Origin: Ligula intestinalis
Lineage: Eukaryota > Platyhelminthes > Cestoda > Diphyllobothriidea > Diphyllobothriidae
DNA length: 64,000 bases
Assembly (NCBI GenBank): GCA_036362985.1
Contig: JAYGXS010000003.1
Coordinates: forward strand, 81,365,001 to 81,429,000
Reading direction: 5' to 3'
Part shown: positions 23,301-33,273 of the stretch, in pieces
Layout: each line of letters starts with the position of its first letter
How positions within the stretch are numbered: position 1 is the stretch's first letter
Notes under the pieces: model-generated
What the model was told of the DNA's origin: nothing
Seen by the model: the letters and a program-made list of their open reading frames with translations, nothing else
Database searches by the model: none
Made by a program: the position numbers and the translations under genes

Positions 23301-26225
23301 TTTGGCCTATACTCACGTTTTTTTTTACGGTGGACTCAATTCCCTTAGGAAAAAATGCGCGTAACTTATTCAACAGCAGCAAAAACGCACATTGGCACAA
23401 ACCTCGTTGTAGCATGCGTGATCGGTCTTTTAATTAGCTACCGTGCTAAGAACGAATCAAACCAACTCAGGTTTTTTTCCCTACGAAATATCAGTTTTTT
23501 TCTAGTTTTGAAAACATGCTTTACTGGAGCATATACGAAAAGCCTTTAAAAATGTTGGCATCCCCTTGCACTTTGATTAAAATTTCACGAAAGAAATCAA
23601 GCTGATTAAATTAGATTGACGTAAGATTTCAAGTTCCCCTGCAAAAAAGCATATATTTCTCAAATGCATGTCATTGAAGCGTAGCGGTGTGCTTTAGCGA
23701 GTAAAAAAATTTCCCTACATGCACTTAATTTACTATTCCGACAATAAGAACGTTTAAAAATTTACTAACTTCTCTATCGGAGTAACTTTTTTAAGCCAAA
23801 CATTCATATTTTCATTATTTAACGAAACAAAACGCCATCTCTTCACTTAAAGTCACATTTGCAAGGCACATACATGGTTAATATCCAAGGGTACATTTCC
23901 GTTTTTTATTAACTTGATGCGTCTGTCTGCCTGACAGAGTGCTATTTTAACTTTGCTTTGCTTTCTGAATGGCACGTTTAAGGTTATTGTTTCTTGCCCC
24001 TACCTAATAGAAGACAGTTTACAAAATAACATATGCTTGCTTTTCAAAAAACGTCATTATCTGCGCGTCACGTGAACTGTCTTAGTGATTTTGAAACGCT
24101 TGAAGGTATAGTGCATTTTTGTCCAGATTGAATCACAGTTTTGAATAGCTAATATTTAAGTCTTAAATCAACTTTAGTTCTTTAGTTGACAGTATACTAA
24201 AGATATGGGCTAGACAGCAGTGCATATTTACTCATCTTCGTTGCTCTTTTAAACATATAATTGATGTTATTATTTAACAGTTCTTTTAAGAAATAGTTTA
24301 AATTGCTTTTCTGCTAAATGCCAGTGTGATGTGCCGTAGGAGAGTCAAAATTCTTTACGCAAAGTTAAGGTGTAGAATCAAACATTATTAAATGGCTAAC
24401 AGTTACTAAAAAGGGGTATCGATTAACCAGTCACATTTTTGGAGTGAAGTTACTATATTCCTGATGCACAAAGAAAAATAACCAATTATAAAAGACAAAG
24501 AAATTAAACAAACAACGCACGTTTTACCTCTTGTTTTACGGTAATATTGAAAATGAAGATCCACGAAATCAGAAAAATGTGTTTTATAAAAAGCACCTAT
24601 CAAGTAGTGTCCTATTTACTCGTCCTGTTGAGTCCGGTGGCTAAAATGGCGTCCTCTAAGGCAGTCGCATAGCAACTAGTGCTGTAAAGCGTGAATCCTA
24701 TCTCACAAACGGTCAACGGAAATTCAAAAAAGGTTTCTATTTTAGATTCCGACCTTTTGCTTAAGTAGACTCATGATATTGATTATCGTGTTGCGCAACC
24801 TCAAAAAGTGTCAAACATGGCATGATGACAGGATTAAGCAATAATTTATCCGGCCCTGTAAGAAAAGTATCAACTTTATAAAGCTACTTAAGTAATAGGT
24901 ATTGGTCTCATTGATTTGAAATGCCGCTGTAATATTAAGCATTTTCAACAGAAAAGACACTAATTATTCTTGAAGATATTTGTTTGTTAGTAGGTTACAC
25001 TGTCTTTACGATATACACTTGAATAAAATGTAAAATTTGATTTTTAAAGCAATTTCCGACTAGCTTTGTACTTTTTTACTCTATCGACGTTACGCTTCCA
25101 TCAAAGGTTGCTAAAATACATGCTTACTAATATCTTGCTCGCTTTATCAGAAAAAAAGGTTAATTTTAAATATATGCGGATCCTGCAGTAAACCTTATAT
25201 CTATCATTAATCAGTTTTCCGATATTGTGTTTTGAATGAACATCTAATCGTCTTAGAACTCTCACAATAGGAACATTTTACAACGCAATAGTACCCCTTT
25301 TTAACTTTAAAATTCAATGGGTATATACATTTCTACAAAATGAGTATACTAAACCATACCTGTTGCATATTTCCTATAAAATATTTGTTAAATGCATGGG
25401 GGCAGTGATAATCACTCAAAAATGCGTAATATATAAATGCCGCTATTTACGCAGTTTGCCTTTTCCATACGGTCAAAAGGAAGCCTAATCAGAAGCCGGC
25501 ATCCTGACGGAACATAATTACTTTCAATTTAGTATTCAGGATACTCATTTCAATTGTTTCCCATACTGACACCACTGATATTAGCTAAAAGCGTAAACAC
25601 GTATTAACCGGTATGCTCTCGCTTCCTGGCAGAGCTACGAGAAATCTGACTCATCAGTGGATCCTCCAGAATTACTTATATGCCTTTTGGTAGATATTCC
25701 GCTACCAAAATTATCGATTTTGAATAACTTCGGAAATTACTTTCTAACTTGGAGAAGAAGAACCTCAAGGTTTTACCTGAAATGTAGTATGAATATTGGC
25801 GCCGAAGTGCCTCATTCACTGAGGAATTAACGCATTATATTCATAAGTTTTAGTCGGACATTCAGTAATATAATCCACTTAATTATTAATCATACTGGTA
25901 GTAGAAATTCTGGCTGGGAATTTACAGAGCATCCACAAAGCACACAGGGGGTGGTACGGGACCAGAAAATGAGTCGAATACCTCGCAGTGGTCTCAACCT
26001 GCGATAGAATACTAGCGAAACATGTGTTATTTCTTTCTCACCTGTACATCTGCCGAAAATATCAGTAATTGTATCGTAGGGTAAGTCGTTTACGAACCTC
26101 CATCGATCGCTTAACTTACTTGCCATCTGCATTGCCTTTTGTTTTGTTCTCGGGGACTGATAGATGACATACAGCTGAAAATAGTCTAGGAAGATAGTTT
26201 TGCCTGTGAAGACAAAGGAGCCAAG
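20330..26225. other. Unassigned 5.9 kb
   Basis: The emptiest part of the window: only short open frames (up to 86 codons), none with a recognisable domain, and no repeat partner spotted. Confidence 0.45.
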
Positions 26226-26228
26226 TGA

Positions 26229-26345
26229 TTGGCCATTTCTGGGTCATTAGTCGTCGTCAGCGCGTCATGCGCAAAGCCAAGTGGTGGTTCGAATGTGCGA
26301 ACGCTCTGGGCAGATGCTCTAAACATTGAGCCCTGAACAGTTAGT
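26229..26345 (-). repeat. SINE-2 copy 1
   Basis: Minus strand. The tail CCAGAAATGGCC preceded by ACTAATGACC matches the SINE-2 copies at 43.3, 44.0, 44.2 and 56.4 kb. The tRNA-like part is strongly decayed (TTAGAGCATCTGCCCAGAGC then CACATTCGAACC). Confidence 0.55.
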
Positions 26346-26349
26346 TAAA

Positions 26350-27190
26350 CAGCGAGTGCCTGCTGGGTATAACGTGATTATACCGCAGTCTTTGGTCGAC
26401 ATTGTCCAACATATATGACATTGACCAGACGTTTGAAAAAGAAAGTATTTTATGAGGAAATTAAAAAAGCTGAAGTAAATCTCCGATCTTAACTCAAGTA
26501 ATTCCTCCTCATGCGTAAGACGGGCGAAATCTTTGGTTAAAATTACACGAGGTCGCATAGATACTGCATACGTTTACTTGCTACGCGTCCGTTTGTGTGA
26601 AGTCTGCGATAATTGGCAAGACACAACGATATCAGCACATCTCACCATCTGCTCAAAGAAAAATCCTCTACCATCGATTAAAAACACGAATAATCTCGTG
26701 CCTGAGTGGCTATAGAGTGTTGAGCCTTCTACATATTAAACGGCAGGACAGCTCAGGATTCGAATCCCATGTTTCTCTTAACCTGACATGTGTATAGATT
26801 GAGTAAATTGAGTAAAAGTTACAAGTCAGAAATGGCCATCCAATTCCGTCCTATTTTTATCACGACAACCTTATATCCTTTTAAACCAAGCAGTAATTGA
26901 TGGACAAAAAGTTTGAAAAGAAAGTACAATATTTTATTCCTTTTTTCACGTTTTATGATTCCTTGGCCGAAATTCATACAACAAAAATATGACCATTGTT
27001 GACTGCACAAGATGGCTACTAGACCAAATGACTGCGCAGAATTTGCGGATGATAACATGGAGACTGATACCATTCCAGAGTATTTACGCTGTGCTTGACA
27101 AAGAGAAGAATGTTTTCGGCAGATGGAAATTTCCTAAATCTTCAGCAAAATGTCGCTTTATTTACAGAGGACACGGAATATGGTTATTAA
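26350..27190. other. Unassigned; isolated B-box-like site
   Basis: At 26,755-26,768 AGGATTCGAATCCC resembles a pol III B-box, but no A-box at proper spacing is convincing. Short open frames lack motifs. Confidence 0.35.
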
Positions 27191-27191
27191 G

Positions 27192-27495
27192 GAGTCATTG
27201 TTAAAGGTCACAGAATACTTAAAATTAAAGGTTTTCACGATATCCATGTCTACTATGCAGATAAGTCAGTTTTGAACTTTTCAATTTCCGCTTCTTCACA
27301 ACTGAGGTAGCTTGCTAGGAATGGGAGTACGGAATGTTGATATGCCGATTTACGACAAAGTGTATGACGGAAGCCTCGGCGCATTGTGCGAAAAGACTTC
27401 GCTGGCATTAGCAGAGAGGGAGGAGGGTCAGCGGCTTCACTAAAGATGTGATGAGCAAATTGCTTGACAATTTTAAAGTGGTTTGTGAAAGGCAT
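27192..27495 (-). pseudogene. Coding-like dispersed repeat R3, copy 1 (unknown protein C-terminus)
   Basis: A minus-strand frame of 80 codons ends at 27,253: HFKIVKQFAHHIFSEAADPP, then AKSFRTMRRGFRHTLCRKS, ending EKFKTDLSA. Copy 2 (47,280-47,565 plus) gives HFKTVKQFAVRIISEVSDP, AKSSRTMHRSLRHIFC and, after a frameshift, EKLKADLSP with the stop at the same place. Similarity continues about 55 bp past the stop (GGATATCGTGAAAAC). Conserved residues and stop position suggest the C-terminus of an element protein. I do not recognise the family. Confidence 0.5.
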
Positions 27496-27499
27496 TTAC

Positions 27500-27665
27500 A
27501 TATTTTTTAATTCGGCATCAGAATCAGTGTTTGTAGTCAAGGTTATTGTGTCCATGAGTCACTGAGCCAAAAATGACTGATGTCCTAATGTCGGAGGCGG
27601 CGGCAGTCGGGCTAAAATCCTTGAAATTGATGCAACTACTAACTAAACACATTCTTCGGAGAAAC
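27500..27665. other. Short unassigned flank of the mariner-like element
   Basis: Ends in the dinucleotide TA (27,666-27,667) that abuts the left inverted repeat. No other feature. Confidence 0.5.
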
Positions 27666-27667
27666 TA

Positions 27668-27697
27668 CAGGGTGCCCCACGAAAAACTCCTAAATTT
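27668..27697 (+). repeat. Left terminal inverted repeat of the mariner-like element
   Basis: Begins CAGGGTGCCCCACGAAAAAC. It matches the reverse complement of 29,178-29,207 at 26 of 30 positions. Transposase binding site by analogy with the family. Confidence 0.92.
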
Positions 27698-27795
27698 ATG
27701 ATAATGTTTATACTGTTATAAAAATAAAAATTATTTATTACAATTATAACTAACAAATTTATTGTGTAAATAACAAACTGTTACCTAATAAAAAG

Positions 27796-28929
27796 TTACA
27801 AATACCGCTCAAAATGCTGTCTATTAACTGCAGAACAGTGACGTAAGCGATCCATCCAGCTCTGAGCTGCTCGACAAATGACATCAAGAGGGATGTTGTT
27901 CCATTTGTCCATCAAAACTTGCTTTATTGACTCGGTATCAGTGATTCCTATGCTTCGTCTCTGAACCTCCTGTAAGAGTACACTCAAAATGCAAAAATCC
28001 ATTACATTCAGGTCAAGGCACTTGGATGGCCATTGCTGGGTTGTGATGAAATCTGGAGTGTTAACCCGGAGCCAGGCTACAGTGTCATTGGCAGTGTGTG
28101 GCTTTGTACCATCTTGCATCCACGTCCAGGGTTCTACCTGCATTACTTGATCAATATCTGATAACATCTGCGGGCACATCTACTCTCTGTAAACAACTTG
28201 ATTTACAGTTTTTTTCGTTCTCCGACACGGTGCAACACCTTCCTGCCCAGCAGCATCTCCTTCAATAAAATAGAGGTCTGTTTTGCCTTGCCAGGAAACA
28301 GCACCATAGCACATGATTGATTTTTGCTGCTTTTCTATCTCCACCAGAAAATCTTCATCAGGAATATCAGTTTTGACTTCCACTACACGATATATGCGCT
28401 CATTTTGCCTATTCAGTGGTGCAGACAAGCAGAATGATGATTCATCTGAGAACCACACTTGTTTCCATTTTTCTCCTTCACCGAAGCGCTGAAGCATGGC
28501 ATCACACTTTGTCTTTCGAGCTTTCTGATGTGCTTCAGTTAAAACATGGCATTTAATACGTCGAAAACATTTTAAATTGAATTTTGCAATTGTTCTGTGC
28601 ACATACCCTTTTGACAATCCCAGTTCTTTACAAATTTCACGTTGACTTGAATGTCTTCTGTGATGATCTGGTGGAGTTGCGGCAAGTACCAAGACTGCTT
28701 GCCTTGTTGGGTAATCGTGCCTGCAAGAAGTGCCACTACCAGGCTTATGCACCTTTGCTACAAGTGATCCAACTTGTTTGAATGCAGCCGTGACACCTCT
28801 AAACTGGTCAGTTGTAATGGCACCAAAAAAATTAGGCAAAATGTTCCGACATTTCTGCAACCCCCATGTTGGATGTTCTTTCCGGAATAGGACGATGACC
28901 TCGCGCTGGAAATTGCTTAGCTGTGGCAT
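27796..28929 (-). pseudogene. DD37D transposase interrupted by one in-frame TAG
   Basis: Would cut and paste the element at TA sites. Starts MPQLSNFQREV at 28,929. An N-terminal helix-turn-helix is followed by a second one (REICKELGLSKGYVHRTIAK). Catalytic Asp 1 lies in WFSDESSF, Asp 2 in WMQDGTKPHTAN and Asp 3 in DLNVMDF. A single TAG at 28,180-28,182, directly before MCPQML, splits it into 249 and 127 codons in the same frame. The family usually has Glu or Lys there, so one base change probably made the stop. Total 377 codons is normal for the family. The rest reads cleanly, so inactivation looks recent, unless the stop is read through. Confidence 0.92.
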
Positions 28930-29177
28930 GGGTCTACACGTCTTTGCAGAATATTCCTGGCATATGGTGCACAGGTGGGCATTTTAGAAGCTTCTCTTCT
29001 GCGACCACCACCCACGTTGTGTGGGTGCTCCTCACCACTGAGCGGAACATGGCATGTGCGACATGAATGTGGGTGCAAACCAACGGAGGCGCCTTCACTT
29101 CGGATGTGGCCCAGGTGTTCTGTTTTCTCCGCCATTGATCGTGACGGCATGGGCGGTCTTGCCGCCGTAACAATTAC

Positions 29178-29207
29178 AAACTTAGGGGTTTTTTGTGGGG
29201 CTCCCTG
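29178..29207 (-). repeat. Right terminal inverted repeat of the mariner-like element
   Basis: Reverse complement begins CAGGGAGCCCCACAAAAAAC. Differs from the left repeat at 4 of 30 positions. Confidence 0.92.
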
Positions 29208-29210
29208 CAC

Positions 29211-29660
29211 AAGATAACTTTAGATGTGGACAGCTGCACATATATATAGACGAGTAAGAAGGACTGACGTCAAAACCTAGGTTTCGGCTTATTTCATGAG
29301 GTGTGACCTCATATTCGAGTTCGATCAGATTTACATTCCCCCTAGAATTTTCAATTTCTTAAGTGGCAAGCTGGTTAAACCATGGATTCTCGGACTGAAG
29401 TATTTTTAAAATATATATCTAGGGCTGAGACCCTGCTTCAGCAGCGTATATAATCCCGCCTCGATTACGTGCGCCTGTAATTGATAAGGCGACCGGATTC
29501 GGGTGTTCCACGCCGATACCTACCACCAGTAATGATACTGCGGTAATTATCAAGGTGGATACATTATAAAAGGGCATAATTGCATCATGTATGACAAATG
29601 ACGTAGAATCTGGTACTTCAGTCTAGATCGGAGTATGAATGGCGCGTTTAACATATAGTT
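29211..29660 (+). repeat. Direct repeat R4, copy 1
   Basis: Starts 3 bp after the mariner-like element and matches 30,003-30,325. Shared: TTAGATGTGGACAGCTGCACAT, CGACCTCATATTGGAGTTCGAT (variants), GGTTAAACCATGG, CCAGCAGCGTA and GATCGGAGTATGAA. Copy 2 ends at the PLE-C 3' end, so R4 may be PLE terminal-repeat sequence. No coding content. Confidence 0.65.
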
Positions 29661-30002
29661 GGTATTTTTATTCTTACATTGGTGTTGCTGCTCCAAAAAA
29701 CCATCTTCTTATGATACGTACATGCTCGGCCTTTTATATTGGAGCAAAACAGGCAAAAATTTACTATACTTCAAGTTTGCTGGTTATGCAAGACATTTTC
29801 CATGCAATTTAATCGACAATAAAACTCTTGATTGCATACCTTCTGCTATATTCTGAGCCGAATGTATTGTAACGTTGAACCATTGCCCATGAAATTTAGC
29901 TAAAGGTAAGTGGTGTGTTAATTTCAAAGGTGGCATGGAGTCTGGAATCAATCCTCGGATCTAATGCAGTTGTTTTCAACACAGATGCGTCAGTAAGGCA
30001 AG

Positions 30003-30325
30003 AACATAACCTTAGATGTGGATAGCTGCACATTGATAAAAGTAAGGAGAAATGACGCCAACAACTACGTCTCGGCCTATACGACCTCATATTGGAGTTC
30101 GATGAGATCTATCTTCTCCCTAGAACTGACACTTCCGTGAATCTCAACCTGTTCAAACCGTGGTTGCACGGCATGAAGTATATTAATAACTGCATTAGCG
30201 ACATCGTCTATATGCAGTGCTGCGACCTTGCTCCAGCAGCGTACAGTTGATGCTAAAACTCGTGAAATGGCATCACTTAGGCATGATCGGAGTATGAACG
30301 ACGACTTTAGCATAGTGTAATTCAT
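30003..30325 (+). repeat. Direct repeat R4, copy 2
   Basis: Partner of 29,211-29,660, 792 bp downstream. It runs into the PLE-C 3' flank, 30 bp before hammerhead-like motif 4. Confidence 0.65.
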
Positions 30326-30356
30326 CTTGTGCCCAGCGGAATAAATTTGGAGGTTT

Positions 30357-30398
30357 GCTGACGTTTCGGACAGCTGGGTCTGCTGTCCTTTTTCAAAG
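30357..30398 (-). ncRNA. Hammerhead-like motif 4, downstream of PLE-C
   Basis: Minus strand: TTGAAAA (core C3 to T and G8 to A), extra A, perfect 7 bp stem II GGACAGC/GCTGTCC with loop AGACCCA, then GAAACGTCAGC. The ACGT tetramer is palindromic. It lies ~280 bp beyond the PLE-C C-terminus on the same strand, the position expected of a PLE terminal-repeat ribozyme. Confidence 0.55.
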
Positions 30399-30669
30399 CG
30401 AATATTGACTGTCGTCGATCAGCAGTTTAAATTTGCGGTCGTAAGTGTTGGCCTTTGGCTGATCGATTTTCCTCCCTTCGCTGTCTGGCATTGCGTGTAG
30501 ATTTTTGCTTGGCGTGAGGGCAATTTCTGGTCTAATCCGTCCCCATGGTAGAGCACGCTGGCAATCCTACTCCCTCCCCTGGTGATTTCGTAACAGGGCC
30601 GTCTTCATCTGCAAATACTGACTTCGGTTTGACCGTGCCCTGTCGTTTGCTTACTTAATGACACAGGAC

Positions 30670-31570
30670 CTTCTAGGCCGCAGGTAGGTACAGATGCCTG
30701 TTTACAGAATTGGCTTCTGCGTATCATGCTTCAAGCGTCAATCCTTGAATATCGAAGTCGTGGCCGGTCTCGCTGATATTTGTGGCACGCTGTGAGTTAG
30801 AGTCAATTCTCCGGGCCGCTGTTTTGTGTTCTTGTAGGCGGGTCTTCAATTTGTGCCCTATTTCTCCAACGAAATTGCAGTCTTTATCGTTGAAATGTAT
30901 TTTGTAGATAACTGCGGAGGTTTCCGTGAGGGGCGTTTGTCTTAAGGTTACATCACTCGGTGGCGTATTGCCACCTGAGGTCGATGAGCTACGCCTAATC
31001 CAGCGGGTTGTAACAGTTGGGAGACTGCTTTTGAGACTTCTTTTATGCAGGGAATGGCCCTCCAGACTTCGATTTGTAGACTTGCTGCCCATCGTCTGTT
31101 CATTCAGCGCTTGTTTTGGTTAATAAATGAATTCGGGTACCCATTAGCTCGAAAGTGGTCACGTACGTATTATTGTTCCACTCCTTTCCCAGCCTCTGTG
31201 TTGCAATGTGTTTCAACTCTTTGTAAAAGAGTACGAACGCAGCTTCGCTTTTGAGACAGAGGGTGGTTGCTGTTGAAGTAATGACGGCTTTTCTGAATAT
31301 CTTGGTTTGCATTGGTCTACTGGAAAAACGCGCACCAGGATATCGAGAAAGGGAAGTTGGTTATACCGTTCCGCTTCCATCGTGAAGTTGATATTCGGGT
31401 CAACAGATTTTACTAACTCTTTGAGGTGCTTAATGTTGGATGTTTTGAAAATGACAAAAGTATCAACAAAATAATTAGCGTAAAACATCGGTTTATACTT
31501 AGTGACGACCAGGTGTTCAATCCGTTGCAGGACCAGTTCATCAATTTATCCTGATAGGAGGACCCCACTG
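30670..31570 (-). pseudogene. Penelope-like element remnant C (RT palm to C-terminus)
   Basis: Minus strand. RT4 is broken (SG.IDELVLQRIEHL near 31,520-31,550). RT5 reads YFVDTFVIFK where YVDDTF is usual, so the first Asp of the pair is Val and the site is dead. Then NINFTMEAERYNQLPFLDIL (RT6/7), a thumb, and a GIY-YIG domain VIYKIHFNDKDCNFVGEIG with LKTRLQEHKTAARR (30,820-30,920) and ETGHDFD. The C-terminus reads SVNRHLYLPAA with a stop near 30,680. Frameshifts separate the parts. This PLE branch differs from PLE-A. Confidence 0.85.
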
Positions 31571-31574
31571 GGGT

Positions 31575-32555
31575 GCCCTAAATTTGATCATGCGTTTCTC
31601 GTCCAAACGTGAAGAAGGTTTTAAGACAATGCCACAGAAGTTCGAGCAGATGTTCGGACGGTGTTCCTTCAGTATAAAATTTAAAGAATGCGTATTTTGC
31701 TACTAAATGAGTACAAAAAATATTTTTTGTGCATACTTCCCATAAAATATATCTGAATTGATGAAAGCAGTCTAAATCTGCATACTTAATAAAATCGGTG
31801 ACTGTCTCTCTGTGTGTCTCCGTTATCATTGGTCGCCGGAGTCAGGTTGACAGGCCCTGTGCGCCTTCAACGCGCGCATGTTAGTACCACGATCACTTCG
31901 TCGGCACGCGTTCTCGGTCGCCTGTGCGTGTCGGTCTCTACGTCGCTCCCTCATTCTACCGTGCGCGTGTGGATTCAAGTGACGCCCGAGGTGAAATGCG
32001 GATGTGAATACGCCATGGGAGGGTGGGAAGGGGTCGTCGCTTCCAGGTGGTCGCGGCCACCAATGTAGCCAGGGCTATAACCGTGTTTGCACAGCTGCTT
32101 CGTATTCACTCACCGTAAACCAAGCATCCAAACGCCACCGACACCATCTCAAGAGGTCCACAACTTGCGTCCTTACACCTCCAAACAAAACTTGAGGCGA
32201 TGACCACGGGACGACATTAATTGTCGGACTCATTCACCTTTCACCCCCTCCCCCCACCCCCATTTCGCTGGTCCCCAATTATGACTAGAATCTGATGCCC
32301 ATGATCCTTTTACACCTCCATTTCCCTCTTACCCCTTTGTTACTACTGCATGGGTTGAGCGTAAAACCCTTGTCCTACTATCACTTGGACCTCCCCCTTT
32401 ACTAACGCGTAAGTTAGGTTGAATGGCCTACCACATTCAATCAAACCTTTACAAACTATCATTATGGGCAACAGTGCTGACTCAGCCATGTTCTGAACAC
32501 AAACAACTCGACAAACGATGATGGGCTGGTGACCGAAGGTAACGTTGTAAAATTA
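31575..32555. other. Unassigned; GC-richer segment 31,820-32,070
   Basis: 31,820-32,070 is noticeably GC-rich and supports an 84-codon plus frame without motifs. 32,240-32,280 is a C-rich tract (CCCCCTCCCCCCACCCCC). It ends at the probable Helitron border. Confidence 0.4.
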
Positions 32556-32558
32556 CTT

Positions 32559-32629
32559 CTTTTCTACCTTATGTTATTCTGTTCAAAATAATAACCTATT
32601 TGTAGGTGCTACCTCATTAGGTAGAAAAG
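32559..32629. repeat. 11 bp inverted repeat near the Helitron 5' border
   Basis: CTTTTCTACCT (32,559-32,569) and AGGTAGAAAAG (32,619-32,629) are perfect reverse complements 49 bp apart. They sit just before the first Helitron coding sequence. May mark the element terminus or be chance. Confidence 0.4.
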
Positions 32630-32694
32630 GAATAAGAGCAGCCGCGAGAACACAAGTTCAAACGAAGGAACAGAAGATACTTTCCAATGTTAAT

Positions 32695-32901
32695 AGACTT
32701 TCGCAAGAAACACAGGCAGAGAGACGGCTTTGCCTGGAGACTAATGCCATACGTCACCGATATCGACGCTCCCAAGAAACCGAAGATCAAATGCTGCAAA
32801 GAAGACGCCAAGACGCGATTTGCCATCAAATTAACTTCTCCCAAGAAGCCGAGGTCCAAACCCTGCGAAGGAGAGAGCTAGGTAGGTTAAGAGATTCGCA
32901 A
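32695..32901 (+). repeat. Three tandem 69 bp (23-codon) coding repeats
   Basis: Unit starts are exactly 69 bp apart, anchored on the Ser codon at 32,701, 32,770 and 32,839. Protein units begin RLSQETQAERR, RRSQETEDQMLQRR and NFSQEAEVQTLRR. Related Arg/Glu repeats are known at the N-terminus of many Helitron proteins. Confidence 0.85.
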
Positions 32902-33264
32902 CGTCGGCAGAAACGAAGTATACAGACGAAGAAGTGCACGTCTGACTATGCAAGCATCACAGAGAGCGGATCAATGCCTAAACGATGCTGGAAACTCCAG
33001 TTTGCAACCAATTCCCATACGGTTTGGTGACTCTGACCCATCGGTTGCTTCCATAAATGTTCAAGTGTGGGACAAAGCCTCACTCAATTACAGTCCAAGT
33101 CTTGGTTATGTGGAAGATGTAAATGTTTCGATTGGGAAGATAGTAGAAGGTTGCGGACATTTTCAGGCGAAAAAATGGACTAGTGAGACGATCGGCATGT
33201 GCTGTTCCAACGGCAAAGTTCTACTGAATAACTTTCCCTCACTGCCAGAAATACTTCAAACATC

Positions 33265-33273
33265 AACAGCAGG
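33265..33273 (+). repeat. Left target-site duplication of the nested LINE
   Basis: AACAGCAGG, matched by AACTGCTGG at 35,246-35,254 (7 of 9). In the Helitron frames both copies encode part of a T-A-G tripeptide, which supports one ancestral site duplicated by insertion. Confidence 0.6.

Larger units (their letters stand above)
27668..29207 (-). mobile_element. Tc1/mariner-group DNA transposon, DD37D type
   Basis: A complete 1,540 bp element with 30 bp terminal inverted repeats and one transposase gene on the minus strand filling most of it. The left end is flanked by TA, the expected target duplication. The right end is followed by CA, a one-base departure from TA. Spacing between the second and third catalytic Asp is 37 residues by my count, which points to the DD37D (maT-like) branch rather than DD34D mariners or DD34E Tc1. 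One nonsense codon is the only obvious lesion. Confidence 0.92.
32602..33273 (+). pseudogene. Helitron protein, N-terminal part
   Basis: Frame from 32,602 reads GATSLGRKGIRAAARTQVQT, then three 23-residue repeats with SQET/SQEA. After a frame change, 32,948-33,273 reads VQVWDKASLNYSPSLG, then SIGKIVEGCGHFQAKKW and IGMCCSNGKVLL with NFPSLPEILQT. That is the typical segment before the Helitron N-terminal domain. The frame stops where the LINE enters. Role: probably DNA or protein contacts of the rolling-circle transposase. Confidence 0.85.

Noticed and set aside
26755..26768. Pol III B-box as a tRNA or SINE
   Set aside because: No A-box or matching repeat body around it.
31814..32068. 84-codon frame as a gene
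   Set aside because: Compositional effect of a GC-rich tract; low complexity, no domain.
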